Below are positions 53,885 through 62,742 of a stretch of DNA of 64,000 nt, piece after piece. Position numbers and translations under genes: made by a program. Each line of letters starts with the position of its first letter. Within the stretch, counting starts at the first letter, position 1. This stretch comes from Mesorhizobium sp. B4-1-4 (lineage in GTDB: Bacteria > Pseudomonadota > Alphaproteobacteria > Rhizobiales > Rhizobiaceae). The stretch is from positions 4,577,001 to 4,641,000 of the forward strand of contig NZ_CP083950.1 in the NCBI RefSeq assembly GCF_006439395.2. The letters are read 5' to 3'. A model generated the notes under the pieces. It saw nothing but the letters and a program-made list of their open reading frames with translations, was not told the origin of the DNA and ran no database searches.

Positions 53885-54841
53885 TTAGAAGAAAATGCCC
53901 TTCATGCGAATGATCACTGGCAACATGATGACCATGAGCACAACGGGAAAGATGCACAGCCCCAATGGAATCATCATTTTGACAGGCAGGGCATTGGCAC
54001 GTTCTTCAGCATGAAGAATTCTTTGTCCGCGCATCTCGTCGCTATAGACGCGCAGCGCTTCCGTCAGGCTGGTGCCGAGCTCTTCCGACTGCCGGAACAG
54101 CACGGCCAGGGAGCGCGCCTCTTCCAGCCCGATGCGGTCCGCGAGTTCACGCAGCGCCTCCCGCAACGGTTTGCCGGCGCGCAATTGCAGGTTCATGATC
54201 GCAAGCTGGATGCCCAGCCATTTGTGGGTGCCGGCCAGTTCGGCGCCGACACGCTCTACCGCCGCCTCCAGGCTCATGCCGGCGTCGGCACAGGTGATCA
54301 TCATGTCCATAAAATCGGGAAACCCGCGGCGATAGATCTGTTTTTGCGTATTCTCGAAGCGATCGAGCAGGATAGCTGGAATCACGATGCATGCGAGTCC
54401 GAACAACGCGGAACCGGCAAAGGCCATGAAAGCAGGCAGGTGGGGCGGGAGCACTCGTACAAGGAGCGCATAGGCAACCAAAAAGCCGATACAGACCGCG
54501 CCCAGTCGCGACAAGGTGTAGATGAGCGGAGCACTGGGTTGATAAAACCCGGCGCGAAAAAGCTTCGCCTCGAGCGCATTCGGCTCGTTGCGTTCCTTCT
54601 CCATCGATCGAAAGTAGGCATCAACCGGACGTTGCGCCGAGATTTTGAGCAATTGTTCCTGACCCGCGAGCGAGCGGCGGTCGGCGATGCCTTCCGACGT
54701 CAGGCTCTGGGCAACCAGCTTGCGTGTCTGCAACGCCGGCAAGAAGACAAGCGCGCCGAACAGGAACAGCGACACAGCCGCCACGAACACCGCGGTGGAA
54801 ACCAGGAAACTCAGTCCCTGAATGTTCGATAACAGGTTTAT
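53885..54841 (-). CDS. tadC: Tad pilus platform protein TadC, probable AUA start
   Basis: A type II secretion system F-domain protein: two hydrophobic regions near the N-terminus, the helical cytoplasmic T2SF domain (FPDFMDMMITCADAGMSLEAAV, EMRGQRILHAEERANALPVKMM) and a C-terminal membrane helix. With TadB it forms the inner-membrane platform. A GTG at 54790 gives 301 residues but has no ribosome-binding site. A codon ATA at 54841 lies exactly 6 bases after AGGAG, is in frame, and gives 318 residues starting NLLSNIQGLSFLV, the normal length for TadC. I therefore extend the gene to that unusual start. Confidence 0.87.
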   Translation of the reverse strand: MNLLSNIQGLSFLVSTAVFVAAVSLFLFGALVFLPALQTRKLVAQSLTSEGIADRRSLAGQEQLLKISAQRPVDAYFRSMEKERNEPNALEAKLFRAGFYQPSAPLIYTLSRLGAVCIGFLVAYALLVRVLPPHLPAFMAFAGSALFGLACIVIPAILLDRFENTQKQIYRRGFPDFMDMMITCADAGMSLEAAVERVGAELAGTHKWLGIQLAIMNLQLRAGKPLREALRELADRIGLEEARSLAVLFRQSEELGTSLTEALRVYSDEMRGQRILHAEERANALPVKMMIPLGLCIFPVVLMVIMLPVIIRMKGIFF

Positions 54842-54853
54842 GGCTCGCTCCTG

Positions 54854-55824
54854 TCAGAAATCGAAATTGACCATGCGATACATGATGAAGTCACCCAGCA
54901 GCGCCCACGTTCCGAAGATCAAGAACACCGGCATGACCAGAGGGTCGTGCCATATTTGGCCGTAATATGCCGGAGCGGCGAGCTGGAGAATCAGGAACAT
55001 TACGAGCGGAAAGAGCGAGATGATCCACGCGGACACCCGGCCCTCTGATGAAAGCGCCCTGATTTTCATTCTGAGTTTCTGACGTTCGCGCAGAACCGAC
55101 GAAAGATTGGCGAGGATCTCGGTCAGGTTGCCGCCCGTTTTTGATTGGATCGACAGCGACACCGACAGCAGGTGGAGGCCTTCGAAACCTACGCGCTGCG
55201 AAAGCTTCCGCACCGCCTGTTCGATACTCAGTCCGAAGGTGATTTCGTCGGAGACGATGCCGAATTCGGTGCCGAGCGGATCGGGCATTTCGCGCGCGAC
55301 CAGACCTACCGCCACCGATGCCGGGTGCCCTGCCCGCAGTGAACGCACGATCATGTCGAGTGCGTTCGGGAGCTGTTTCGCGAATTTCTGGATCCGTTTA
55401 TTGCGCGCACGACGCAGAACGAGAAGCGGCAAGGCAAATCCGGTCACCAGAAAAATCAGGATGGAAGGCAATAAGGAAAAATTGAGGAGGAACGAGAACA
55501 CAAGCGCGAGTGCGATAGCGGAGAGCAGGAACATCGCGGCGAAAGTCAGCGGGTTTCCGGTAACGCCGGACTGGGTATAAAGCCTGTTCAGACCGACCAT
55601 GCCGAAAAGAAAGTCACCCGTGTCCGTCAGGCCGCGCTCGCGCAGCAATCCTTGCAAGGTCTTTTCGGCCGGAACCTCATCGGACAATCGCTTCAGCCGC
55701 CGATTGATCGTGCCGGCACGGGTCCGGCGATCGGCGAAGGAAAGATACAGCGCCTCGCCGGCGAGAATGACGGCCGCGGCCGCGAGCGTGTAAATAAAAT
55801 ACAGCAAGGTCTGGCCGGTGGGCA

Positions 55825-55825
<1 letters not shown>
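54854..55825 (-). CDS. tadB: Tad pilus platform protein TadB
   Basis: A 323-residue inner-membrane protein with an N-terminal helix, two hydrophobic segments at about 93-135, a T2SF cytoplasmic domain (LPNALDMIVRSLRAGHPASVAVGLVAREMPDP; SIQSKTGGNLTEILANLSSVLRER) and a C-terminal pair of helices. The ATG shares a base with the cpaF stop (TGATG). Organisation and length match TadB. Confidence 0.94.
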
Positions 55826-57216
<1,391 letters not shown>

Positions 57217-57325
57217 CTCGCGCGGGTCCGAAATTCATTTGATAGGAAAGCACTGCTCGGCCCGGAAGTGCGCGAACCGAGGTCCGGCGGATCGTGTCGA
57301 AACATGACTGCTTGGTTGGCGACGG

Positions 57326-58453
57326 TCATGACAAAGGCACCTGTTGTCGGCTGGACAAGCGTTGAACGACTTCCGAATCTGATTGCAGGGGCGGCCGGAC
57401 TTGGGCAATCCAGCGGACAAATTGAATTGCAACGGCCGCGACTGCCAATCCCGCCAGCACGTCGACCAGATAGTGCCCGCCCTCGGGAAATGTGGCGAGG
57501 ATCAGCATCGCGTTCAGGGCGCAGACGGGAAGCGAGATATAGCGGATGCCACGCATTGAATAGGCGAAGATCGCGGCCAGGGTGGAGTGGAAGGAAGGGA
57601 ACGAGACAAGACCTTCGGGATGCTCCAGCAGGAATGGTTTCAGTGTCCGCAAGGCATGAAGCTGCTCAAGGTGCCGCGTCGAGGCGCCGGGACCAAAGGA
57701 ACTCAAAATCTCCGGCGACGGATGGTAAAACTCAAAGGCACCTGCCGCCGGCACTGCCATCGTGACCAGGCACATCAAGCAACCGGCCACCCCGTAATGC
57801 GCGACAAATTCCTCCAGCCGGTCCGACCGAGCGGTCAACGCGAGGATGGCCGGCAGCAGCAACAACTGTACGCTCAAACTGTTGTAGGCGATCGAAAGCA
57901 CATGATCGATTGATGGATAGTCGTTGAGCAATCTCACATAGGAGACCCAGTCGAAGCCCAAGCCTGCGTCGCCCGCGGCCAGATAGCTGTCCAGCAGTGG
58001 ACGGCTTGTCGCGGTAGCCAGATAGGTAACGAGCAGAAGCACTAGGGAAAACAGGGTTATAGCGGTCAACGCCATGGCCAGCGCCTGTATCCTGCCAGCG
58101 AACTCACTTACCATGTCGCGATGGCGAAAAGGCGTTTTGCGAAGCTGAAGGCGCATCGCTCCAAGGAGCACCCACAGCAAGGCCATGGGCATCGTCATCG
58201 CCACATCGAACCAGATAGATTTATTGAGGTTCACGGTCGAGAACGGCAACCAGATCAGATTTGTCACCACAGCTCCGGCAAGCAAGGCTGAAATAAAGGC
58301 AACAAGCCCATTTTTCTCGGATTTCGCCATTCCGGTCCATCCATACGCCCGGCGGCCAATTGATATGGCCGCCATCGGATCGAAGGCCGAATCGGCCGCC
58401 GAAAGCGACGGGTGCAGGAATGCCCGCCTTTCGCGTTCCATCCGTCTAAGCAT
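57326..58453 (-). CDS. PAP2-family membrane phosphatase
   Basis: A 375-residue inner-membrane protein of the PAP2/inositolphosphorylceramide synthase-like group. The C-terminal catalytic site is visible: FPSFHSTLA (His) and EGGHYLVDVLAG (His and Asp). About six or more membrane segments are present. The N-terminal roughly 45 residues are hydrophilic. Substrate could be a lipid phosphate. It lies between the two halves of the tad locus on the same strand as cpaF, with a CtrA-like half site in its upstream region; a pilus role is not shown. Confidence 0.87.
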   Translation of the reverse strand: MLRRMERERRAFLHPSLSAADSAFDPMAAISIGRRAYGWTGMAKSEKNGLVAFISALLAGAVVTNLIWLPFSTVNLNKSIWFDVAMTMPMALLWVLLGAMRLQLRKTPFRHRDMVSEFAGRIQALAMALTAITLFSLVLLLVTYLATATSRPLLDSYLAAGDAGLGFDWVSYVRLLNDYPSIDHVLSIAYNSLSVQLLLLPAILALTARSDRLEEFVAHYGVAGCLMCLVTMAVPAAGAFEFYHPSPEILSSFGPGASTRHLEQLHALRTLKPFLLEHPEGLVSFPSFHSTLAAIFAYSMRGIRYISLPVCALNAMLILATFPEGGHYLVDVLAGLAVAAVAIQFVRWIAQVRPPLQSDSEVVQRLSSRQQVPLS

Positions 58454-58874
58454 CGGCCATCCCGTCCCGCCGCGTTAGGCTTCCCTAAATTTGCAATCCA
58501 TAAACTAACGGTTAACCACATGCGGGACAAGCGCCCTCGGGTTCGGGAAGAACCAATACTTGCAAGATAGTTAAGATGCGGGTGGAGAAAATATCGTTTT
58601 TATTTCTGGATCCCACGCCGCCAAATATGAGCGGCACACCAGGCTTTGGAGGCCCCTGTGCCCCTTGGGTGCTCCGACATCGGCGACCACTCAATATCTG
58701 GTTATAACCCCCCAGATATAAAGGAGTATGCAATAGGCCTAAAGTAACTGCCGCTTTATTAGCTGCCAGGCATAATTGTGAACGAATGGTTAAGGACGCT
58801 TGAAAAACTAGGCGAATCAAGATCTTGCTGAAATTTAAAGCCGCGCTCAACTCGAAAGTTCATGTATTGGAAAG

Positions 58875-58889
58875 TTAAGGAACCGTTAA
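58875..58889 (+). promoter_or_regulatory. CtrA-type binding box
   Basis: TTAAGGAACCGTTAA, a perfect TTAA-N7-TTAA, the consensus of the alphaproteobacterial cell-cycle regulator CtrA. It ends 6 bases before the -35 of the pilin promoter, a position suited to activation. Confidence 0.75.
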
Positions 58890-58895
58890 TCCCGT

Positions 58896-58925
58896 TTGAC
58901 TCCGCAATTTCTCGGGACCTAGGAT
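58896..58925 (+). promoter_or_regulatory. promoter of the flp pilin genes
   Basis: TTGACT (58896-58901), an 18-base spacer and TAGGAT (58920-58925): 5 of 6 and 4 of 6 matches to the sigma-70-type consensus. Transcription would begin near 58932, about 75 bases before the first pilin ATG. Confidence 0.6.
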
Positions 58926-59007
58926 CGCGGTGACGGGGGATGCTTGGGTATGGAGTTCATCCTGGCTCTGTCTCGTCGGGTTCAAACCTCCAAAGGGAGA
59001 CATTGAC

Positions 59008-59220
59008 ATGAACAAGCTCATGACGATGACCCGGCAGTTCCGCGACGACGAAAACGGCGCTGCCATGGTCGAATACTCCATCCTGATCGGCATCATTGCA
59101 GCGGCATCCATCGTTGCGATCATCGCCATCGGCGGATGGGTCGGCAGCCAGTTCACCGGCCTTTGCACGAAGCTTGGCACTAATGGTGCTGCCGGGAGCA
59201 GTTGCAATCCAGCTGGTTGA
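59008..59220 (+). CDS. flp: Flp/Fap pilin, copy 1
   Basis: A 70-residue prepilin. The leader MNKLMTMTRQFRDDENG ends at the cleavage glycine; the mature protein begins AAMVEYSILIG with the Flp signature Glu-Tyr, followed by the hydrophobic core. The short C-terminus has two cysteines (TGLCTKL, SSCNPAG). GGGAG lies about 8 bases before the ATG. The promoter at 58896-58925 and CtrA box precede it. Confidence 0.95.
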   Translation: MNKLMTMTRQFRDDENGAAMVEYSILIGIIAAASIVAIIAIGGWVGSQFTGLCTKLGTNGAAGSSCNPAG

Positions 59221-59231
59221 TTAGAAACGCC

Positions 59232-59248
59232 CTGGGCCGGAATCGGCC
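59232..59248 (+). repeat. inter-pilin hairpin element, copy 1
   Basis: CTGGGCCGGAATCGGCC folds as GGCCG/CGGCC. The same 14-base start, CTGGGCCGGAATCG, follows all three pilin genes. Confidence 0.65.
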
Positions 59249-59266
59249 AAAAAAGGAGGGATAGAC

Positions 59267-59494
59267 ATGAAGTCGCTTATCCACGTAGCCAGGCAGTTCC
59301 GCGACGACGAAAACGGCGCTGCCATGGTCGAATACTCCATCCTGATCGGCATCATTGCTGCGGCATCCATCGTTGCGATCATCGCCATCGGCGGATGGGT
59401 GGGCAGCCAGTTCACCGGCCTTTGCACGAAGCTGAGCGGCACGGGTATCGGCTCTGCTGGCACTGGCACCGGCGCTTGCAGCACGGCTGGTTGA
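59267..59494 (+). CDS. flp: Flp/Fap pilin, copy 2
   Basis: A 75-residue prepilin nearly identical to copy 1 from RQFRDDENGAAMVEYSILIG through the hydrophobic core and GSQFTGLCTKL. It differs in the leader (MKSLIHVA) and in a Gly/Thr-rich C-terminus (SGTGIGSAGTGTGACSTAG). It has its own AAGGAGG ribosome-binding site and lies in tandem with the first copy. Confidence 0.95.
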   Translation: MKSLIHVARQFRDDENGAAMVEYSILIGIIAAASIVAIIAIGGWVGSQFTGLCTKLSGTGIGSAGTGTGACSTAG

Positions 59495-59505
59495 TCGGAA
59501 ACGCC

Positions 59506-59522
59506 CTGGGCCGGAATCGGCC
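59506..59522 (+). repeat. inter-pilin hairpin element, copy 2
   Basis: CTGGGCCGGAATCGGCC again, between pilins 2 and 3, directly before the ribosome-binding site of the third. Confidence 0.65.
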
Positions 59523-59542
59523 AGGGAAGGAGAGATTAAGAC

Positions 59543-59758
59543 ATGAAGTCGCTTATCCGCGTAGCTAGGCAGTTCCACGACGATGAGAACGGCGCTGCCA
59601 TGGTGGAATACTCAATTCTGATCGGCATCATTGCCGCGGCGTCGATCGTTGCGATCATCGCCATCGGCGGATGGGTCGGCAGTCAGTTCACCGGCCTTTG
59701 CGTGAACCTGAACACCAAGGGCATATCCAGCACAGGCACTGCCGGTGGCACTTGCTAA
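59543..59758 (+). CDS. flp: Flp/Fap pilin, copy 3
   Basis: A 71-residue prepilin with leader MKSLIRVARQFHDDENG and the same mature start AAMVEYSILIG. The core is nearly identical at protein level, but codons differ more from copies 1 and 2 than those do from each other, so it is the older duplicate. The C-terminus differs (CVNLNTKGISSTGTAGGTC). Its ribosome-binding site is GGAGAG. Confidence 0.95.
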   Translation: MKSLIRVARQFHDDENGAAMVEYSILIGIIAAASIVAIIAIGGWVGSQFTGLCVNLNTKGISSTGTAGGTC

Positions 59759-59765
59759 AAACTTT

Positions 59766-59795
59766 CTGGGCCGGAATCGCTTGATTTCGGCCCAG
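59766..59795 (+). terminator. hairpin after the third pilin gene
   Basis: CTGGGCCGGAATC / GATTTCGGCCCAG, a 13-bp stem with one G-U pair and a four-base loop GCTT. There is no T-run, so it may be an mRNA stabiliser or attenuator that separates abundant pilin message from cpaB and cpaC. Confidence 0.55.
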
Positions 59796-59852
59796 GATTC
59801 TGCGCTTTGAAGGGGCGGACATTCGCCCGGCGGGCGATGGTGGGGTGGGAAG

Positions 59853-60893
59853 ATGCGCGCTAATACGCTTATCATGATTGTCCTCGCCGGCGTGTTCGGC
59901 GTGCTGGCAGTGGTGCTCGCCAATATCTGGCTGGCCAGCCAGCGCAATGCCATGGCGCGGACGGATGAGGTCCCGCGCGACACGGTCGTGGTGGCGGCCG
60001 TAGCTTTGAAATTCGGTGACACGCTGACCGACGACAAGTTGCGCGAAATCGCCTGGCCTGCGGGCGCGGTTCCGACTGGCGCCTTCAAGACGACCAAGGA
60101 GGCCCTAGCAGGCGACGGCACGCGGCAGGCGCTTCAGACGATCAGCGCCAACGAACCTATCCTCGCCACCAAGATCACTGGCCCGGGCCAGCGCGCCACG
60201 CTTTCGGCGGTGCTCGGCGAAGGCATGAAAGCCGTTTCCATCCGGGTCAATGATGTGCTTGGTGTCGCCGGTTTCGTCTTTCCGGGCGACCGGGTCGACG
60301 TGCTGCTGACCCGCACGGTGCGTGGCGACGACGGCGCCGACAAGAGTTTTGTCGACGTGCTGTTGCAGAGCATGAAGGTGCTTGCCGTCGACCAGGTTGC
60401 CGATGTGAGCAAGGACAGCCCGACAGTCGTCAAATCGGTGACGCTCGAGGCCAGCACCAAGGATGCCCAGAAGCTGACCCTCGCCGCCGGCGCCGGCCAA
60501 TTGTCGCTGGCCCTTCGCCAGGCCGCCGCCAGCAAGGGCGAGACGACCGAACGGGTAACGCTTTCCGACCTTACCGGCGAAACCCCGGACGATGTTGCGA
60601 AGCGGCAAGCCGAACTCGACAAGAAGGCAGCGGCCGAAGCCGCGGCCGCCGAGGAGCGCAAACGCGCCGACGACAAGATCGCGGGGTTGGCCCAGGCCGT
60701 GGACCGGGTCGGAAACAAGCTCGACCAGTTGAGCAAGGTAAAGCCGGTGCCTGTCGTGGCGTCGGCGCCCGAGGTGCACGAGGTCGTCAAGGAAGTGGTC
60801 AAATATGTTCAGCCCGCTCCGCCGGCACAGGTGACAGTGGGCGTTTTCCGGGGCGTGAAGCTCGAGACATATGACGTGCCGCGACAACCATAA
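59853..60893 (+). CDS. cpaB: Flp pilus assembly protein CpaB/RcpC
   Basis: A 346-residue protein: an N-terminal membrane anchor (about 5-28, IMIVLAGVFGVLAVVLANIWL), a SAF domain (about 45-115, VVAAVALKFGDTLTDDKLRE), the RcpC domain with PGDRVDVLLT, and a charged Ala/Lys/Glu-rich C-terminal half that may form a coiled coil. It links the platform with the secretin. It overlaps potential starts of cpaC. Confidence 0.93.
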   Translation: MRANTLIMIVLAGVFGVLAVVLANIWLASQRNAMARTDEVPRDTVVVAAVALKFGDTLTDDKLREIAWPAGAVPTGAFKTTKEALAGDGTRQALQTISANEPILATKITGPGQRATLSAVLGEGMKAVSIRVNDVLGVAGFVFPGDRVDVLLTRTVRGDDGADKSFVDVLLQSMKVLAVDQVADVSKDSPTVVKSVTLEASTKDAQKLTLAAGAGQLSLALRQAAASKGETTERVTLSDLTGETPDDVAKRQAELDKKAAAEAAAAEERKRADDKIAGLAQAVDRVGNKLDQLSKVKPVPVVASAPEVHEVVKEVVKYVQPAPPAQVTVGVFRGVKLETYDVPRQP

Positions 60894-60948
60894 CAAAGGC
60901 GCGGCGAACGAAATGGGGCTGCCGCCGGCAGCGATCGGGGAGACGGGG

Positions 60949-62391
60949 ATGCAGGGTTTCTGGAGGATAGCGGCGGCCGCGTTGTCTTGTGTGGCGACGC
61001 TGTTGCTATCGGGCCTTACGGCCGATGCGGCCGACCGCTTCATCGACGTGTCGAACCCCAGCGTCCATCGTGTTTTCCTGCCGATGTCGCAATCGGTGAC
61101 GATCCAGGTGAATGCCAACCTCGGCGACATCGTCGTCGGCGACGAGAAGATCGCCGATGCGCAGCCGATGACCGACCGCACGCTCTATGTCATCGGCAAG
61201 GGCGCCGGCACCACCACGGTCAATCTCTTCTCCACGGACAAACGTTCGCTCGGCGTCATCCAGATCGAGGTCGGCGTCGACGTCAGCGACATGGCGGCGG
61301 CGATCCGCCAGGTTTCGCCAAGGTCGCGTATCGAGATCGGCTCGGTCAACGGCCGGGTGCGGCTTGGCGGTCATGTCAAGGATGGCGCCACCCTGGCAGC
61401 GATCATGGAAGTTGCCCAGCAATACGGTCCCGACGCCATCATCAACGCCGTCACGGTGGACGACAGCCAGCAGGTCAACCTCGAAGTGCGCGTGCTCGAG
61501 GCGAAGCGCAATGCCGGACGCGACCTCGGTGTGTCGATCAAGAGTACCAACAGCCGGGGCACCACCCGGGTCGGAACTGGTATTGCCACCGTGGACAAGG
61601 ACGGGGCGGAGCTCGGGGCAGGCGACCTTGTCAGCGGTCTGCTTTCGAACAGCAATCCCTTCGCAGCCTTGATCACGCGCGTCATCGACAGCAACATCAA
61701 GGTCGATCTGATCATTGAAGCCCTTGAGGCCAAGGGCGTGGTGCGCACGCTGGCAGAGCCGAACCTGACCACGCTCTCCGGCGAGGCGGCCAGCTTCAAC
61801 GCCGGCGGCCAGGTCCCCATCCGCAGCGTCGACGCCAATGGCCAGGTCCAGATCGAGTACAAGCAGTTCGGCGTCAATCTGAATTTCACGCCGATCGTGC
61901 TCGCTGACGACAAGATCCACATCAAGCTGGCACCGGAGGTCAGCGACCTGACCGGCTTCACCACCGCCGGCGATCCGATCTTCACCAACCGCAAGCTGGA
62001 AACCGTCGTCGAACTGCGCGATGGCCAGAGCTTCGCGGTCGGCGGGCTTCTGTCCAGCAAGACCACCAAGCTGCAGAACCAGGTGCCATGGCTCGGCCAA
62101 GTGCCTGTCATCGGCGCGCTGTTCCGCAATTCCAGCAACCAGAAGGAAGAAACCGAACTGGTTGTCATCGTCACGCCGCATCTCGTGCGGCCGGTGAAGC
62201 CCGGCGAGCAACTGGCGACGCCGCTCGACAAGACCCGGCCCGCCAACGATCCCGAATTCTTCGTGCTCGGCCAGCTCGAAGTCAACAAGGACATGATCCG
62301 GAAATACGAGACGGGCGACGGCGTCACCGGCCCCTATGGCCACATGCTCGACTTCAAATCGAAGGACAAGATGCTTTATGTCAAGAAATAG
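60949..62391 (+). CDS. cpaC: Tad pilus secretin CpaC/RcpA
   Basis: A 480-residue outer-membrane secretin. The signal peptide runs from MQGFWRIAAAALSCVATLLL to about ADA. An N-terminal pilus-secretin domain (SQSVTIQVNANLGDIVVGD, ATTVNLFSTD-like), a BON-like segment (about 95-165) and the secretin domain with LAEPNLTTLSGEAASFNAGG and VPWLGQVPVIGALFR follow. ATG 60949 was chosen because GGGGAG precedes it at 6 bases and the signal peptide begins there; in-frame ATGs at 60871 and 60913 add a hydrophilic stretch before it. Confidence 0.94.
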   Translation: MQGFWRIAAAALSCVATLLLSGLTADAADRFIDVSNPSVHRVFLPMSQSVTIQVNANLGDIVVGDEKIADAQPMTDRTLYVIGKGAGTTTVNLFSTDKRSLGVIQIEVGVDVSDMAAAIRQVSPRSRIEIGSVNGRVRLGGHVKDGATLAAIMEVAQQYGPDAIINAVTVDDSQQVNLEVRVLEAKRNAGRDLGVSIKSTNSRGTTRVGTGIATVDKDGAELGAGDLVSGLLSNSNPFAALITRVIDSNIKVDLIIEALEAKGVVRTLAEPNLTTLSGEAASFNAGGQVPIRSVDANGQVQIEYKQFGVNLNFTPIVLADDKIHIKLAPEVSDLTGFTTAGDPIFTNRKLETVVELRDGQSFAVGGLLSSKTTKLQNQVPWLGQVPVIGALFRNSSNQKEETELVVIVTPHLVRPVKPGEQLATPLDKTRPANDPEFFVLGQLEVNKDMIRKYETGDGVTGPYGHMLDFKSKDKMLYVKK

Positions 62392-62671
62392 CGCCTTGAT
62401 CCTCATTCTGTGTGCCGGGTCGCTTTCGGGCTGCGCCGCGGACTATCTGAACCATTACGACACGGTGACCTTGGCCGCCGGCGACACGCAGAAGTTCAAC
62501 TCGATGCTGCAGACGGTCGATCCGCTCAATCCGGCCTCCAGGAACACGCATATCGAAGGCGACGGCACACGCGCTGCCGCCGTTGCCCAAAATTACAAAT
62601 TCCCGCCGCCACCGCCGCCGCCACCAGCCATCACGGTCAATGTCGGCGGGTCGGGCGTGACAAAGCAGTGA
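62378..62671 (+). CDS. small tad-locus lipoprotein
   Basis: A 97-residue lipoprotein: signal sequence with lipobox SLSGC, a short body (DYLNHYDTVTLAAGDTQKF), and a run of eight prolines near the C-terminus. ATG 62378 overlaps the end of cpaC by 14 bases. It stands in the slot of cpaD but is much shorter than CpaD proteins of about 200 or more residues, and I see no CpaD motif. It may be a pilus-channel accessory. Confidence 0.75.
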   Translation: MSRNSALILILCAGSLSGCAADYLNHYDTVTLAAGDTQKFNSMLQTVDPLNPASRNTHIEGDGTRAAAVAQNYKFPPPPPPPPAITVNVGGSGVTKQ

Positions 62672-62742
62672 ACTGAACGGAAGGATGCGGATGGCGCCGG
62701 GCATGCGAGGGGCCCTTGCGCAAGAGAGCAGAGAGTAAGGTC

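Larger units (their letters stand above)
58454..59007. other. pilin upstream region
   Basis: The 554 bases between the PAP2 gene and the first pilin contain no gene I can support. They hold the pilin promoter with its CtrA box, further TTAA-type half sites at 58512-58519 (TTAACCAC) and 58786-58793 (ATGGTTAA, the inverse of TTAACCAT), and AT-rich DNA. Confidence 0.6.

Noticed and set aside
59008..59758. CRISPR-like or tandem repeat tract
   Set aside because: The repeated units are complete pilin genes with their own ribosome-binding sites.
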